Positions 24,549 through 32,737 of a stretch of DNA of 55,317 nucleotides are shown piece after piece; the stretch's first letter is position 1, and every line of letters begins with the position of its first letter. The notes under the pieces were generated by a model, which saw only the letters and a list, made by a program, of their open reading frames with translations, ran no database searches and was not told where the DNA came from. The DNA is from an uncultured Clostridia bacterium (lineage in GTDB: Bacteria; Bacillota; Clostridia; Oscillospirales; Feifaniaceae): the NCBI GenBank assembly GCA_904420075.1, contig CAJFTX010000015.1:1-55317 (forward strand), in the 5' to 3' direction. The translations under genes were made by a program, and so were the position numbers.

Positions 24549-25130
24549 ATGGCCGAAAAGCTCGACCGGCGCGTCCGCAAAACCCGCACGCAGCTGCGCG
24601 CAGGCCTCGCCCGGCTGATGGAGAGAAAGCCCATAGGCGAGATCACCGTCAAGGAGCTCGTGGAGGAGGTGGACATCAACCGCTCCACCTTCTATCTGCA
24701 CTACACCGATATCTATACCATGCTCGCCGAGATCGAGCGCACCCTGCTCGCCGAGATCGAGCAGGCCATCGCCACTCTCTCGGAGGGGACGGACGGCTTC
24801 TCCGCCATCGAGGCGGCCTTCTCCATCCTCGAGGAGAACCGCGACATCTGCCGGGCCCTGGTCGGTCCGCACGGCGACCTCGCTTTTGTGCACCGGATCG
24901 AGTCGGTCCTCCGCGCCCATCTGCTCCCCATGCTGGAGGCGCACTTTCCCTCCGCCGGGGAGGACCTGCGCTACGCACTCGCCTTCTGCCTGCACGGCAG
25001 TTTCGGGCTGATCAAAACCTGGCTGCTCGAAAGCGGGGAGGAATCTCCCGGCCATATGGCGGAGCTGACCCGCCGGCTGGTGCTGCGCTCGATGGGTTCC
25101 TTCTACCAGGGGGAGTCCACAGTCCGCTGA
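24549..25130 (+). CDS. TetR/AcrR-family transcriptional regulator
   Basis: ATG 24549 follows GGGAGGA. The 193-residue protein has an N-terminal helix-turn-helix (about 8-55: RRVRKTRTQLRAGLARLM, then ITVKELVEEVDINRSTFYLHYTD). The C-terminal ligand and dimer domain shows the Firmicutes TetR pattern (FLHGSFGLIKTWL-like, here CLHGSFGLIKTWLLES). The gene is divergent from the YhgE/Pip gene, with a palindrome between them; such regulators usually repress the neighbour. The inducer is unknown. Confidence 0.93.
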   Translation: MAEKLDRRVRKTRTQLRAGLARLMERKPIGEITVKELVEEVDINRSTFYLHYTDIYTMLAEIERTLLAEIEQAIATLSEGTDGFSAIEAAFSILEENRDICRALVGPHGDLAFVHRIESVLRAHLLPMLEAHFPSAGEDLRYALAFCLHGSFGLIKTWLLESGEESPGHMAELTRRLVLRSMGSFYQGESTVR

Positions 25131-25310
25131 GTGTCATCTCTTTTTTCAGCGCAGGCGGCGGCCGCCTCTCCGTCCATATCGTTCGCGAGGCAGTCGCCGA
25201 GCGCAGCGGCTCCATTTTATATACTTTATCTCTCGCCTCTCACCGCCGCACCCCAGAGCACCTCCGCTCCCCGTCGCTCCGGAAACAGCGCGCCCGCGCT
25301 GTCTCCCCGC

Positions 25311-25356
25311 AAAAAAAGAACGCCCCGTGGACCTGACCCCCGGGGCGTTCTTTTTT
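25311..25356. terminator. Bidirectional terminator between tetR-type gene and EFR1 operon
   Basis: AAGAACGCCCCG and CGGGGCGTTCTT form a 12-bp stem flanked by A and T runs on the two sides. The 180 nt upstream of it, after the TetR stop, hold nothing I recognise. Confidence 0.85.
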
Positions 25357-25384
25357 CAATCGGCAAGTCCCATCTTGTCCGCTC

Positions 25385-26131
25385 CTACTTCGGACAGACA
25401 TAGCGCGGCAGGCCCTCGCTGTGCCGCCCGTACTCAATCGCCTCCGCAGGGCAGCGGCAGATGCAGGCCATGCAGTGGGTGCACTTCTCCCCCCAGACCG
25501 GCGCGCCGCCCTCCATCCGGATGTTCGCAAGCGGGCAGACCTCGGCGCACCGCCCGCAGGAGATGCACTTCTCCGTCACGCGGAACTTCCGCGCGTGGAC
25601 GCACGCCGGATAGAATATCCGGTTCACAGCGCCGCTGAGCAGCCGGTCCTTCCAGCTCACAGCGGGCCGCGGGAGCGCCTCGCCCCGCCCGATCCGGCGG
25701 GCGAGCTCATCAATCGCCCGCTCCGCCCCCGCGATCGTCTCCAGCGCCTCCTCCTGGCCCGGCGTCTCAAACATCGCGATGTAGTTCTCCGGCATCGTCA
25801 CCGCCGCGCATCCCAGGTCCAAAAGCCCCTTCGCGGCGGCCAGCTTCTCCAGATAGGCCCCCGCATTTCCCATGCTCTCTCCGCAGGTCAGCACAAAATA
25901 GAGCTTCTCACTTCCCAGAAGCTCGGTCTCCTTTAGCCAATGCTCCACCGCCCGCGGCAGCCGCCAGGCATAGGTGGGCGCGACGACGACCCACGGCCGC
26001 TCCGAGCGCAGCGCCGAAATATTGCGTCCTCGAATCCGCTCGAAGAGGTCGAGCACCCCGTCCCCGGTCGCCGCCCCGATCCGCTTCGCGACATATGCGC
26101 TGTTCCCCGTCCCAGAAAAATATAAGACCAT
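25385..26131 (-). CDS. EFR1-family flavodoxin/ferredoxin fusion
   Basis: This 248-residue cytoplasmic redox protein begins with a flavodoxin-like FMN domain with the phosphate loop YFSGTGNSAYVAKRIG (residues 4-19). The aromatic loop is APTYAWRLPR and the third loop is TCGESMGNAG. The C-terminal domain carries two [4Fe-4S] sites, CISCGRCAEVCP and CTHCMACICRCP (about 190-230). EFR1 proteins are common in anaerobic Clostridia; the electron partner is unknown. It is the last gene of the nth operon, 10 nt after the GNAT gene. Confidence 0.93.
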   Translation of the reverse strand: MVLYFSGTGNSAYVAKRIGAATGDGVLDLFERIRGRNISALRSERPWVVVAPTYAWRLPRAVEHWLKETELLGSEKLYFVLTCGESMGNAGAYLEKLAAAKGLLDLGCAAVTMPENYIAMFETPGQEEALETIAGAERAIDELARRIGRGEALPRPAVSWKDRLLSGAVNRIFYPACVHARKFRVTEKCISCGRCAEVCPLANIRMEGGAPVWGEKCTHCMACICRCPAEAIEYGRHSEGLPRYVCPK

Positions 26132-26141
26132 ACTCCGCCTC

Positions 26142-26555
26142 TCACTTCAACCTTTTTCGCATCTCCACATGGGGGCAGTGCTCGTCGAGATACTCCGCGC
26201 CGCACCTGCGGTAGCCCTGCTTCTCATAGAAGCCCTCCGCCTGCAGCTGCGCCGACAGCCGGACCTCGCTCCCGCCGAGGCGCGCCGCCTCCGCCTCCAG
26301 CGCCGCGAGCACCGTCCGGCCGAGCGACCGTCCCCGCGCGCACTTCCGCACCGCCACCCGGCCGATCCAGTAGACGATCCCGTCCGTCCCCTCCCCCCGG
26401 AAGAGCCGTCCGGTCGCCGCCGGAGTCTCCCCCTCGTAGAGCACGAGATGGAGCGCCCGCGCGTCGATTTCGTCAAACTCGTCGCAGAATCCCTGCTCCT
26501 CGATAAACACCTCGCGGCGAATCAGCGCCGCGTCCCCGTTCAGCCCGAGCGTCAT
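26142..26555 (-). CDS. GNAT-family N-acetyltransferase (ElaA-like)
   Basis: This protein of about 137 residues starts at the ATG that overlaps the preceding stop (TGATG). The acetyl-CoA motif is VAVRKCARGRSLGRTVL (usual V-x-x-x-x-R-G-x-G-x-G/A), then A-R-L-G-G-S-E-V-R-L-S-A-Q-L-Q-A-E-G-F-Y-E-K-Q-G-Y as motif B. The start (ALIRREVFIEEQGF) resembles the ElaA/YjcF branch. Substrate unknown. Confidence 0.9.
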   Translation of the reverse strand: MTLGLNGDAALIRREVFIEEQGFCDEFDEIDARALHLVLYEGETPAATGRLFRGEGTDGIVYWIGRVAVRKCARGRSLGRTVLAALEAEAARLGGSEVRLSAQLQAEGFYEKQGYRRCGAEYLDEHCPHVEMRKRLK

Positions 26556-27166
26556 CAAAAGGTGATCAGCTCCTTCGCATACGGCAGTCCCTCAATAAAC
26601 CGGCAGAACTCCCGCCACTCGTCCAGCTTGTGGTTTTTCCGCGCCCGGTAGATATTGATGAGGTTCTCATAATTTAGCGTACAGGTGCGCAGCTGGTTGT
26701 AGGAGCTCGGCAGCAGCTGAATCATCGTGTACCAGAGCTCCCTATCCCCCGTCTCCACAAAGCCGAGCCGCAGCCCCTCGAGTGTATCAATCACCCGGTC
26801 GAGCGCCGCAAGTCCCGTCTCGTTCATCCGGTCGCAGCTGAAATCCGCGCGTGAGAAGGGCTTCGCGTGAATCTTATGCATGGTGGAGGTGGAATTTGCG
26901 ACGGTCCCCACCTTATAGGTGTCGTACTCCTTCCACCAGTAGAGCGGCGCCTCGATGTCGCAGCAGAGGAGGATCATCCGGTTGAACTTCCGGTGGTCGC
27001 TCCCCGCCTTTGAGAGCCGCGCGAGCAGCCCGAGATCCGCCTCGCCGAGCCGGAAGGCGTCCCCCGTCCCCGTGCTGTCGCTCCGCTCCCAACTCGCAAG
27101 CGGGTTGCGCGCCCCGCGCGCCGCACTCTCCAGGTTCAGCACCTTCGCCTTTGTCACTCTGATCAT
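26555..27166 (-). CDS. Conserved protein of unknown function, possible distant ThyX-fold relative
   Basis: This 203-residue protein is translationally coupled to the genes on both sides (ATGA and TGATG overlaps). It has well-defined conserved-looking stretches: SDHRKFNRMI, DIEAPLYWWKEYDTYKVGT, NSTSTMHKI and LPSSYNQLRTCTLNYENLINIY. I recall similar proteins in Clostridia and phages. The pattern of an R-x-F stretch, aromatic W-W-K-E-Y-D and S-x-N-Q-x-R-T resembles flavin-dependent thymidylate synthase without its R-H-R-x7-S motif. I do not assign a function; a nucleotide or flavin link is only a guess. Confidence 0.75.
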   Translation of the reverse strand: MIRVTKAKVLNLESAARGARNPLASWERSDSTGTGDAFRLGEADLGLLARLSKAGSDHRKFNRMILLCCDIEAPLYWWKEYDTYKVGTVANSTSTMHKIHAKPFSRADFSCDRMNETGLAALDRVIDTLEGLRLGFVETGDRELWYTMIQLLPSSYNQLRTCTLNYENLINIYRARKNHKLDEWREFCRFIEGLPYAKELITF

Positions 27167-27756
27167 ATCAAAAACTCCTTTGTCAGCAGCTCGGAGAGCC
27201 GCCCGCTGCGGACCACCCTCCCCAACTTATAAAAATCCTCCGGCAGCATCGCCGGATACCGCTTCGGCAGCGGCAGAATTCCCTCCACCAGAAAGGCGCA
27301 GAACTGCGAACAGGAAAAATGCCGCTTTCGCACCCACACAAAGCCAAAAAGCTGCGGCAGCAGTCCCAGCAGATTGTAGGCGTATCGCTCCGGCGCGGCG
27401 AGAAACCGTCCGAGCCGCACCCGCACCGCCTCCCTCTGCTCCTCTGTCAGCCTGACCTCCACAAGGTCAAAGTGCGAGCGCGCCGCGCAGAGCCGCAGCA
27501 CCCCCTCCGAGAGCCGCTCCACCACAAAGCCGCCCCGGAGCGGGAACCAGCGCACCTTCCGTCCAAAGCTGTACATCTCCTCCGCTCCGATCTCCAGCAG
27601 CAGCGAGACATGGTTGCGCCGCGCCCGGGTAAAGAGTCCCAGTAGCCGCGCGACACGGGTGCCCGGCTGGCTCACCACGAAATAGAGCCGCCCACCGCCC
27701 CCGCTCAGACGCTCTCCCTCGACGGGCAGAGGTGCGCAAGCTCGCACGCCGCGCAC
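27163..27756 (-). CDS. Permuted NlpC/P60 (YiiX-like) cysteine peptidase
   Basis: This protein has up to 197 residues. ATG 27756 is the only ATG ahead of the first strand (LYFVVSQPGTRVARLLGLFT), but it overlaps nth by 52 nt; a later non-ATG start is possible. The His motif is ARRNHVSLLLE (about residue 48), and the catalytic Cys is in RHFSCSQFCAFLVEG (about 147). This order, His before Cys, is the permuted papain-like fold seen in YiiX-type NlpC/P60 proteins. These act on peptide or lipid amide bonds. No signal peptide is visible, so a cytoplasmic role is likely. A decayed copy of its middle region occurs near 32.4 kb. Confidence 0.75.
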   Translation of the reverse strand: MRGVRACAPLPVEGERLSGGGGRLYFVVSQPGTRVARLLGLFTRARRNHVSLLLEIGAEEMYSFGRKVRWFPLRGGFVVERLSEGVLRLCAARSHFDLVEVRLTEEQREAVRVRLGRFLAAPERYAYNLLGLLPQLFGFVWVRKRHFSCSQFCAFLVEGILPLPKRYPAMLPEDFYKLGRVVRSGRLSELLTKEFLI

Positions 27757-28340
27757 TGCGGCCGCCGGGCGATGCAGACGTCCCGGCCGAAGTAGACGAG
27801 CCGGTGGCAGAAGTCGTTGCTCTCCTCAGGCGGGAGCAGCGGACGCAGCTGCGCCTCCACCTTGGCGGGCTCTTTGCTCGTCACAAGGCCGAGCTTGTTT
27901 GTGATCCGGATGCAGTGGGTGTCCGCCACCACCGCGCCCGGCATGTTGTAGACGTCGCCGAGCACCAGGTTCGCCGTCTTTCGGCCGACGCCCGGCAGCT
28001 TCAAAAGCTCCTCCATCGTGTCGGGCACCACTCCGCCGTGCTTCTCGATCAGCATCCGGCAGCAGTCTCGGATGTTTTTCGCCTTCTGCCGGAAGTAGCC
28101 GCAGGGCTTCACCATCTCCTCCAGCTCCGCAAGATCGGCGTTTGCAAAGCTCTCAAGGGTGGGGTACTTCTGAAAGAGGTCCACGCAGACGATGTTCACC
28201 CGCGCGTCGGTGCACTGCGCCGCGAGCCGCACCGAGATGAGCAGCCGGTACGGCTCCTTGTAGGGCAGGGAGCAGCGCGGATCGGGATACTTGTTCTTCA
28301 AAATCTTGACCGCCTCGGCGGCCCGCTCTTTTTTCGTCAT
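27705..28340 (-). CDS. nth: Endonuclease III
   Basis: ATG 28340 is favoured over GTG 28349 because GAGGTG then has proper spacing. The 211-residue DNA glycosylase/AP lyase of base excision repair has the helix-hairpin-helix LPGVGRKTANLVLG with catalytic Lys near 117. The catalytic Asp is in VADTHCIRITNKLG. The [4Fe-4S] motif is C-x6-C-x2-C-x5-C at the C-terminus (CIARRPQCAACELAHLC). It leads the five-gene operon and is divergent from glyA. Confidence 0.96.
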   Translation of the reverse strand: MTKKERAAEAVKILKNKYPDPRCSLPYKEPYRLLISVRLAAQCTDARVNIVCVDLFQKYPTLESFANADLAELEEMVKPCGYFRQKAKNIRDCCRMLIEKHGGVVPDTMEELLKLPGVGRKTANLVLGDVYNMPGAVVADTHCIRITNKLGLVTSKEPAKVEAQLRPLLPPEESNDFCHRLVYFGRDVCIARRPQCAACELAHLCPSRESV

Positions 28341-28375
28341 CTCTCTCACCTCAAATGCTCTTTGTTCGATGCCCT

Positions 28376-28405
28376 ATTTTACCACATCCTCCGCCTCCCC
28401 CGCAA
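28376..28405 (-). promoter_or_regulatory. Promoter of the nth operon
   Basis: TTGCGG (28400-28405), an 18-nt spacer and TGGTAAAAT (an extended -10, core 28376-28381) on the minus strand, 36 nt before the nth start. Confidence 0.65.
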
Positions 28406-28429
28406 GCGCCGCTCAGACCGATTCGGTGG

Positions 28430-28458
28430 TTGCGCTTTCGCGCCGCGTCTGATAAAAT
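28430..28458 (+). promoter_or_regulatory. Promoter of glyA
   Basis: TTGCGC (28430-28435), 17-nt spacer, TAAAAT (28453-28458), 36 nt before ATG. It stands back to back with the nth promoter. Confidence 0.75.
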
Positions 28459-28493
28459 AAGGAAAGGATTTTAAAAGTAAGGGAGTAGAACAA

Positions 28494-29732
28494 ATGAAGT
28501 CGATTGATTTTGTCAAGGAGATGGACCTCGTCGTCGGCGAGGCGATGGAGAAAGAGCTCTCCCGCCAGCAGAACAGCATTGAGCTGATCGCGAGCGAGAA
28601 CTTCGTCTCGGAGGCGGTTATGGCCGCGATGGGTTCGCCGCTGACCAATAAATATGCGGAGGGCTACCCCGGCCGCCGGTACTACAACGGCTGCGAATAT
28701 GTGGACGTCGTGGAGGAGATCGCGAGAAAGCGCGCCTGCGAGCTGTTCGGCGCGGAGCACGCGAACGTGCAGCCCCACTCGGGCGCCCAGGCGAACTCCG
28801 CCGTGTATCTGGCGCTTCTGAAGCCGGGCGACACCATCCTCGGCATGAGTCTCGCGCACGGCGGCCACCTGACCCACGGCTCGCCGGTCAATCTCTCCGG
28901 CCTCTACTACAATATCGTGGACTACGGCGTCTCCGACGAGGACCAGAGAATCGACTACGAGGCGCTCCGCCAGAAGGCGCTCGAGGCGAAGCCGAAGCTG
29001 ATCGTCGCCGGCGCCTCGGCCTACTCCCGCACCATCGACTTCGAGCGGATCGGCAAAATCGCAAAGGAGGTCGGCGCCTACTATATGGTGGACATGGCGC
29101 ACATCGCGGGCCTTGTGGCCGCGGGGCTGCACCCCTCGCCGGTGCCGTATGCCGATATCGTCACCACCACCACCCATAAGACGCTGCGCGGCCCGCGCGG
29201 CGGCCTCATCCTCTGCAAGGAGGAGTTCGCCAAGGCGATCGACAAGGGCGTCTTTCCCGGCATGCAGGGCGGCCCGCTGATGCACATCATCGCGGCCAAG
29301 GCCGTCTGCTTCGGCGAGGCGCTGAAGCCGGAGTTCAAGGCGTATCAGCAGCAGATCGTGAAGAACGCCGCCGCTCTCTGCAAGGCGCTGATGGACGAGG
29401 GCTTCGACATCGTCTCGGGCGGCACCGACAACCACCTGATGCTGGTCGATCTCCGTCCGAAGAACCAGACCGGTAAGGAGCTCGCCAACCGGCTGGACGA
29501 GGTGGGCATCACCGTCAACAAAAATGCGATCCCGAACGACCCGCAGAAGCCGGGCATCGCAAGCGGCATCCGCATCGGCACCCCGGCGATCACCACCCGC
29601 GGTTTCACTGAGGAGGATATGCCGAAGATCGCGCACCTCATCTCGCTGGCGGCGTCGCCCGACTTTGAGCAGCACCGCGAGACGATCAAGTCCGAGGTCG
29701 CGGCTCTCTGCAAGAAGCACCCGCTCTATTAA
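28494..29732 (+). CDS. glyA: Serine hydroxymethyltransferase
   Basis: This 412-residue PLP enzyme interconverts serine and glycine with tetrahydrofolate, feeding one-carbon units to purines and thymidylate. The PLP lysine is in [14 protein letters not shown] (about residue 228). Other signatures are [33 protein letters not shown] and [13 protein letters not shown]. The length is normal. AGGGAG lies nine bases before ATG. It appears monocistronic, with its own promoter and terminator. Confidence 0.98.
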   Translation: MKSIDFVKEMDLVVGEAMEKELSRQQNSIELIASENFVSEAVMAAMGSPLTNKYAEGYPGRRYYNGCEYVDVVEEIARKRACELFGAEHANVQPHSGAQANSAVYLALLKPGDTILGMSLAHGGHLTHGSPVNLSGLYYNIVDYGVSDEDQRIDYEALRQKALEAKPKLIVAGASAYSRTIDFERIGKIAKEVGAYYMVDMAHIAGLVAAGLHPSPVPYADIVTTTTHKTLRGPRGGLILCKEEFAKAIDKGVFPGMQGGPLMHIIAAKAVCFGEALKPEFKAYQQQIVKNAAALCKALMDEGFDIVSGGTDNHLMLVDLRPKNQTGKELANRLDEVGITVNKNAIPNDPQKPGIASGIRIGTPAITTRGFTEEDMPKIAHLISLAASPDFEQHRETIKSEVAALCKKHPLY

Positions 29733-29738
29733 AAAGAA

Positions 29739-29774
29739 GCGCGGCGGACCAAATTGGTTCCGCCGCGCCTTTTT
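29739..29774 (+). terminator. Terminator of glyA
   Basis: GCGCGGCGGACC pairs with GGTTCCGCCGCGC (one bulge) around AAATT, followed by CTTTTTAT. Confidence 0.87.
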
Positions 29775-29807
29775 ATCCATCCAAACAGGAAAAGGAGTGA
29801 CGCTCCC

Positions 29808-30359
29808 TTGAAACTGCAAGCAGTCCCCGTCCGCCGTGGAGATCACGCGGTAAAAGCGATCTACTTCTCCTCCTTTCCGAAGGAGGAGCGGATGCCCTAT
29901 CCGTTGATGCGCCTGCTCTCTCTGGGCCGAAGCACCGCATTTCTCTCCTTCCGTGAGGGAGATGTCCCCCGCGGACTTGCCTATCTGGCCGCGCTTGATT
30001 CCATCGTCTTTGTGATGTTTCTCGCGGTGGACCCGGCGCTCCGCTCCCGGGGATACGGCTCCGAGATACTCCGCAAACTCGAGGAGCTCTACCCCGGCCG
30101 CAAGCTGATTCTCTCGATCGAGCGATGCGATGTTCCCGCGCCGAACCACGATCTCCGCGTGAGGAGAAAGGCGTTCTATCTCAAAAACGGATTTGTTGAA
30201 ACCGGCTATTTTGTGGAGCTCAGTCGGGTCAAGCAGGAACTCCTTATAAAAAACGGCGCGTTCGACCGCGCCGAGTTCCTCTCTTTTCTCAAAAAATACA
30301 GCAACGGCACGCTCAGGCCACCGGTCTGGCGCGCGGAAGAGAGACCTCCCAGAACCTGA
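29808..30359 (+). CDS. GNAT-family N-acetyltransferase
   Basis: TTG 29808 is the best start because AAAGGAG lies 11 bases upstream; earlier in-frame codons fall inside the glyA terminator. The 183-residue protein has the acetyl-CoA loop DPALRSRGYGSEILRKLEE (about residue 80-98) and motif B RRKAFYLKNGFVETGYF. The family members I recall with this layout acetylate small amines or protein N-termini; the substrate is unknown. The C-terminal tail after residue 160 is variable. Confidence 0.85.
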   Translation: MKLQAVPVRRGDHAVKAIYFSSFPKEERMPYPLMRLLSLGRSTAFLSFREGDVPRGLAYLAALDSIVFVMFLAVDPALRSRGYGSEILRKLEELYPGRKLILSIERCDVPAPNHDLRVRRKAFYLKNGFVETGYFVELSRVKQELLIKNGAFDRAEFLSFLKKYSNGTLRPPVWRAEERPPRT

Positions 30360-30530
30360 TTCCCCAATTTATCCTCCCATACCGTAGCCACAAACCCTCA
30401 AAACAAAACGCCCCCTTCAAATATCCGCTCCGGTGCGCAAACAGGGAACCACACGGAAGCCGTCCGCTGCCCCCATCCCGCGCCTCGGCCAAAAGCTCCC
30501 AAAATGAATTTTGTAAAACGCTCCGCTCAA

Positions 30531-30566
30531 GCGCCCGGTCATCTCCTGTCAGAGGAGACCGGGCGC
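30531..30566 (+). terminator. Strong hairpin downstream of the GNAT gene
   Basis: GCGCCCGGTC plus TCTCCT pair with AGGAGACCGGGCGC (one bulge); CGTCTTTC follows on the plus strand. It is 170 nt after the GNAT stop, with no gene between. The poor T run leaves its role open. Confidence 0.45.
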
Positions 30567-30671
30567 CGTCTTTCAAGAACTCTCAAACTTCTTTTATGTT
30601 CCTATGCCGCTCCATCCCTTGACAGCACAAGGCTCCGGCAACGTTGGGAACACGGAATCGAATTGAAACCG

Positions 30672-30704
30672 AAAAAAAGACGCCGCACAAACGGTGCAGC
30701 GCCT
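30672..30704 (-). terminator. Terminator of the large ncRNA candidate
   Basis: On the minus strand GGCGCTGCAC and GTGCGGCGTC pair (with G-U pairs) around CGTTT, followed by seven T. Confidence 0.8.
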
Positions 30705-31251
30705 CTATTTCGTTCAGTTTTTACCTTTCCATTGGACGATACCATCTCCGGGTCCCCTCGGGACCTCTGCGTATATCTCTCCTTATCTGGAACCTAGTAG
30801 TTCTTGGATTACATCTTTAAAATCTCCACTTTATCTCCGAAAGGTGTCGTTTCAAGCTGTCTCCATCGTTACTAGTTTCTGTGCAGAGCGGCCGGTCAAA
30901 AGTACTGTTCAAACACTGTAAACTGTATTTTGACTCCAACCCTTGAAATTTTTCCCAAAATCGGCACTCCGCGCGGAGTGCGAAGGTTTTTCATCTCAAA
31001 CCGGCATTCCCTCCGGATTTATCCGTCCCTGAGACTTGTATTCCAACTTGGGCAGCCTCTTCGCTCCCATAAGCAAAACGCTCACATTCAAGTTCAGGCG
31101 GCGGCGAAGTATCCAGTGGCACCTGCCCGACCGGCTCCGCTCACACAGAGAAAAAACTGACACTCATTGTCCACTGGCCTCACCCCTTTCTCTGAAATCA
31201 GAACTTCCGAATCTCTCCTATTCGGATCTTTTCTTCCGTTCCTCTGTTTAC
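30672..31251 (-). ncRNA. Candidate large structured non-coding RNA, about 580 nt
   Basis: A consensus promoter upstream and a clear terminator downstream define a transcript of about 580 nt. It has no credible reading frame on its strand and no ribosome site. It is full of local stems: TCCGAAT/ATTCGGA (31206-31226), an 18-nt palindrome GCACTCCGCGCGGAGTGC (30964-30981), GTCAAAA/TTTTGAC (30895-30934) and GGTCCC/GGGACC (30751-30765). A TCTCA/TGAGA pair near 31030 also encloses CGGAT/ATCCG. I do not find signatures of RNase P RNA, tmRNA, 6S RNA, SRP RNA or a riboswitch I know. The length is in the range of the large bacterial RNAs ROOL, GOLLD and OLE, but I cannot assign it to any of them. Confidence 0.6.
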
Positions 31252-31257
31252 GCTTTT

Positions 31258-31285
31258 ATTATACCACGCGCTGTGCAAATTGCAA
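31258..31285 (-). promoter_or_regulatory. Promoter of the large ncRNA candidate
   Basis: TTGCAA (31280-31285), 16-nt spacer and TGGTATAAT (extended -10, TATAAT at 31258-31263) on the minus strand, just past the mscS stop. Confidence 0.78.
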
Positions 31286-31339
31286 GTGTTTTTAGAGAAA
31301 AAAATAATTTATTTATCTATTTTTCATAATTTCCACCCA

Positions 31340-32203
31340 TCAGGTGCTCTGTTTCCGCTCCACCACAAGATGTGGGTACGCGAGCTCAATCCCCTCCGCC
31401 TCAAACCGGCGCTTCACCGCGAGGTAGAGGTCGCTCTTCCGCTGGAAGGAGGCGTCCGTGTTCTCCACCCAGAAGGCCACCCGCAGCTGTACCGCCGAGT
31501 CCAAAAACTCCGACACCCGCGCGGTCACCTCCGGCTTTCCCTCCGTCCGCTCGGTCTCGGTGCGGCAGTCGCGGTACCCCGGGAGGGTCAGCACCTCCTC
31601 CCGCAGCAGCGCAAGCGCCCGCTCGGCGTCCGATTCGTAGGTGATGCCGAAGAATACCGCGCAGAGAATCCGCTCGTCCTCAAAGTCGGCGTTTTCGATC
31701 ACCCCTTTGCTGATCGTCCCGTTCGGGATGAGCACCCGCTTGTTCTCATAGGTGCGAATCACCGTGTGCCGCAGGGTGATCTCCTCCACCGTCCCGACCA
31801 CGTTGTCGGTGAGATAGCGCACCATATCCCCCGGCTTGAACGGCTTAAAAACGGCGATCAGCACCCCCGAGAGGATATCCCCGAGCACGTCCTGCGCCGC
31901 AAGGCCGAGCACCACCGCCAGAATCCCCCCGCTCGCGAGCAGCGAGGTCATCAGGCTGGAGAGCCCCGGGATGAGTCCCACCATCTGCGGGATGACGAGA
32001 AACCAGCTGATCCCCTTGAGCACCACCCGCAGAAACGGGACAAAGGCCGCGGCCTCGCTTCCCCTCTTCTCCAGCCGCAGCCGCAGTCTCCGGCAGAATA
32101 CACCCTCCAGCCGCAGCGCCGCCCAGAGGATGGCCGCGAGTATCACAAATTTCAGCAGCCCGCTCACCAGCGGCTGCCGCAAAATCGCCCAGAACCCCTC
32201 CAT
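31340..32203 (-). CDS. mscS: MscS-family mechanosensitive channel
   Basis: This 287-residue protein starts at ATG 32203. Three N-terminal helices (about 15-38, 58-80, 85-110) end in the Gly/Ala-rich pore helix (SGGILAVVLGLAAQDVLGDILSGVLI). The beta domain follows with FKPGDMVRY and the MscS signature VGTVEEITLRHTVIRTYENKRVLIPNG. The C-terminal alpha-beta vestibule is complete. It releases solutes on osmotic downshock. It stands apart from thiD by over 500 nt. Confidence 0.93.
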   Translation of the reverse strand: MEGFWAILRQPLVSGLLKFVILAAILWAALRLEGVFCRRLRLRLEKRGSEAAAFVPFLRVVLKGISWFLVIPQMVGLIPGLSSLMTSLLASGGILAVVLGLAAQDVLGDILSGVLIAVFKPFKPGDMVRYLTDNVVGTVEEITLRHTVIRTYENKRVLIPNGTISKGVIENADFEDERILCAVFFGITYESDAERALALLREEVLTLPGYRDCRTETERTEGKPEVTARVSEFLDSAVQLRVAFWVENTDASFQRKSDLYLAVKRRFEAEGIELAYPHLVVERKQST

Positions 32204-32330
32204 CAAACCGCCTCCCTTTCCTCTCTACCATACCGGGATGCGAGGGAAAAATCAAGCGTTTTCTCCCCGTGCATTCCGCTCGGAGAGGGCCGCAGCTCCC
32301 GCAAAAGAGCCGCGTCTGTACCTGTCCAAA

Positions 32331-32440
32331 GCTGCGGCAACCGCCCCGGCGCAGCCGGAAACCGTCCAAACTTCGCCGTCTCTAGCAGAGCAAAGCGCGA
32401 GCGCGCCGCGCAGAGCCGCAAGTCCTTCTCCGAGAGCTTC
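32331..32440 (-). pseudogene. Remnant of a permuted NlpC/P60 gene
   Basis: On the minus strand the frame reads KLSEKDLRLCAARSRFALLE, then FGRFPAAPGR and LPQLW. This matches the order RLSEGVLRLCAARSHFDLVE, LGRFLAAPERY and LLPQLF in the intact gene at 27163-27756, with the residues between deleted. At DNA level GCGAGCGCGCCGCGCAGAGC is identical in both. The catalytic His and Cys regions are missing, so it is a dead partial copy. Confidence 0.7.
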
Positions 32441-32568
32441 CCCGGCGCATACAGCCGGAGCCGCGTCACTCTCTCCCGTCTTTTCCGCGCCCGCACAGCC
32501 CCTGTCCTCTTCACCAAAACCGCCCGGCCGCGGGACGGCGCGAAACGACTTTGTGCAACATATGAAAT

Positions 32569-32590
32569 CCCCGGGGCGGCCGTCCCGGGG
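32569..32590. repeat. GC-rich palindrome related to that at 38888-38931
   Basis: CCCCGGGG-CGGCCG-TCCCGGGG is palindromic with one mismatched pair, and its core matches the perfect palindrome 6.3 kb away. Confidence 0.55.
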
Positions 32591-32737
32591 ACTTCCTCAC
32601 GCAGGAAAGGAGCGGAAACGCGGCGCGGCAGTACCTCCGGCGCCCCCGCAGACGTCGGAGCCGGGCCGCGCGGCGGATGTGCGTTCTCCCGCACCCTCTC
32701 CTTTCCGCCCCGTGCGCGCGCTTTCCCGGACGCTCCT

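Larger units (their letters stand above)
32204..32737. other. 534-nt stretch between thiD and mscS without an intact gene
   Basis: It contains a decayed fragment of the NlpC/P60-like gene (32331-32440, minus) and a GC palindrome (32569-32590). No thi-operon terminator with a T run is evident. Confidence 0.6.

Noticed and set aside
30672-31251. RNase P RNA, tmRNA or cobalamin riboswitch at the ncRNA candidate
   Set aside because: The conserved GAGGAAAGTCC, tmRNA ends and B12-box with GGGAAGGC were not found; GCCACTGG alone is not enough.
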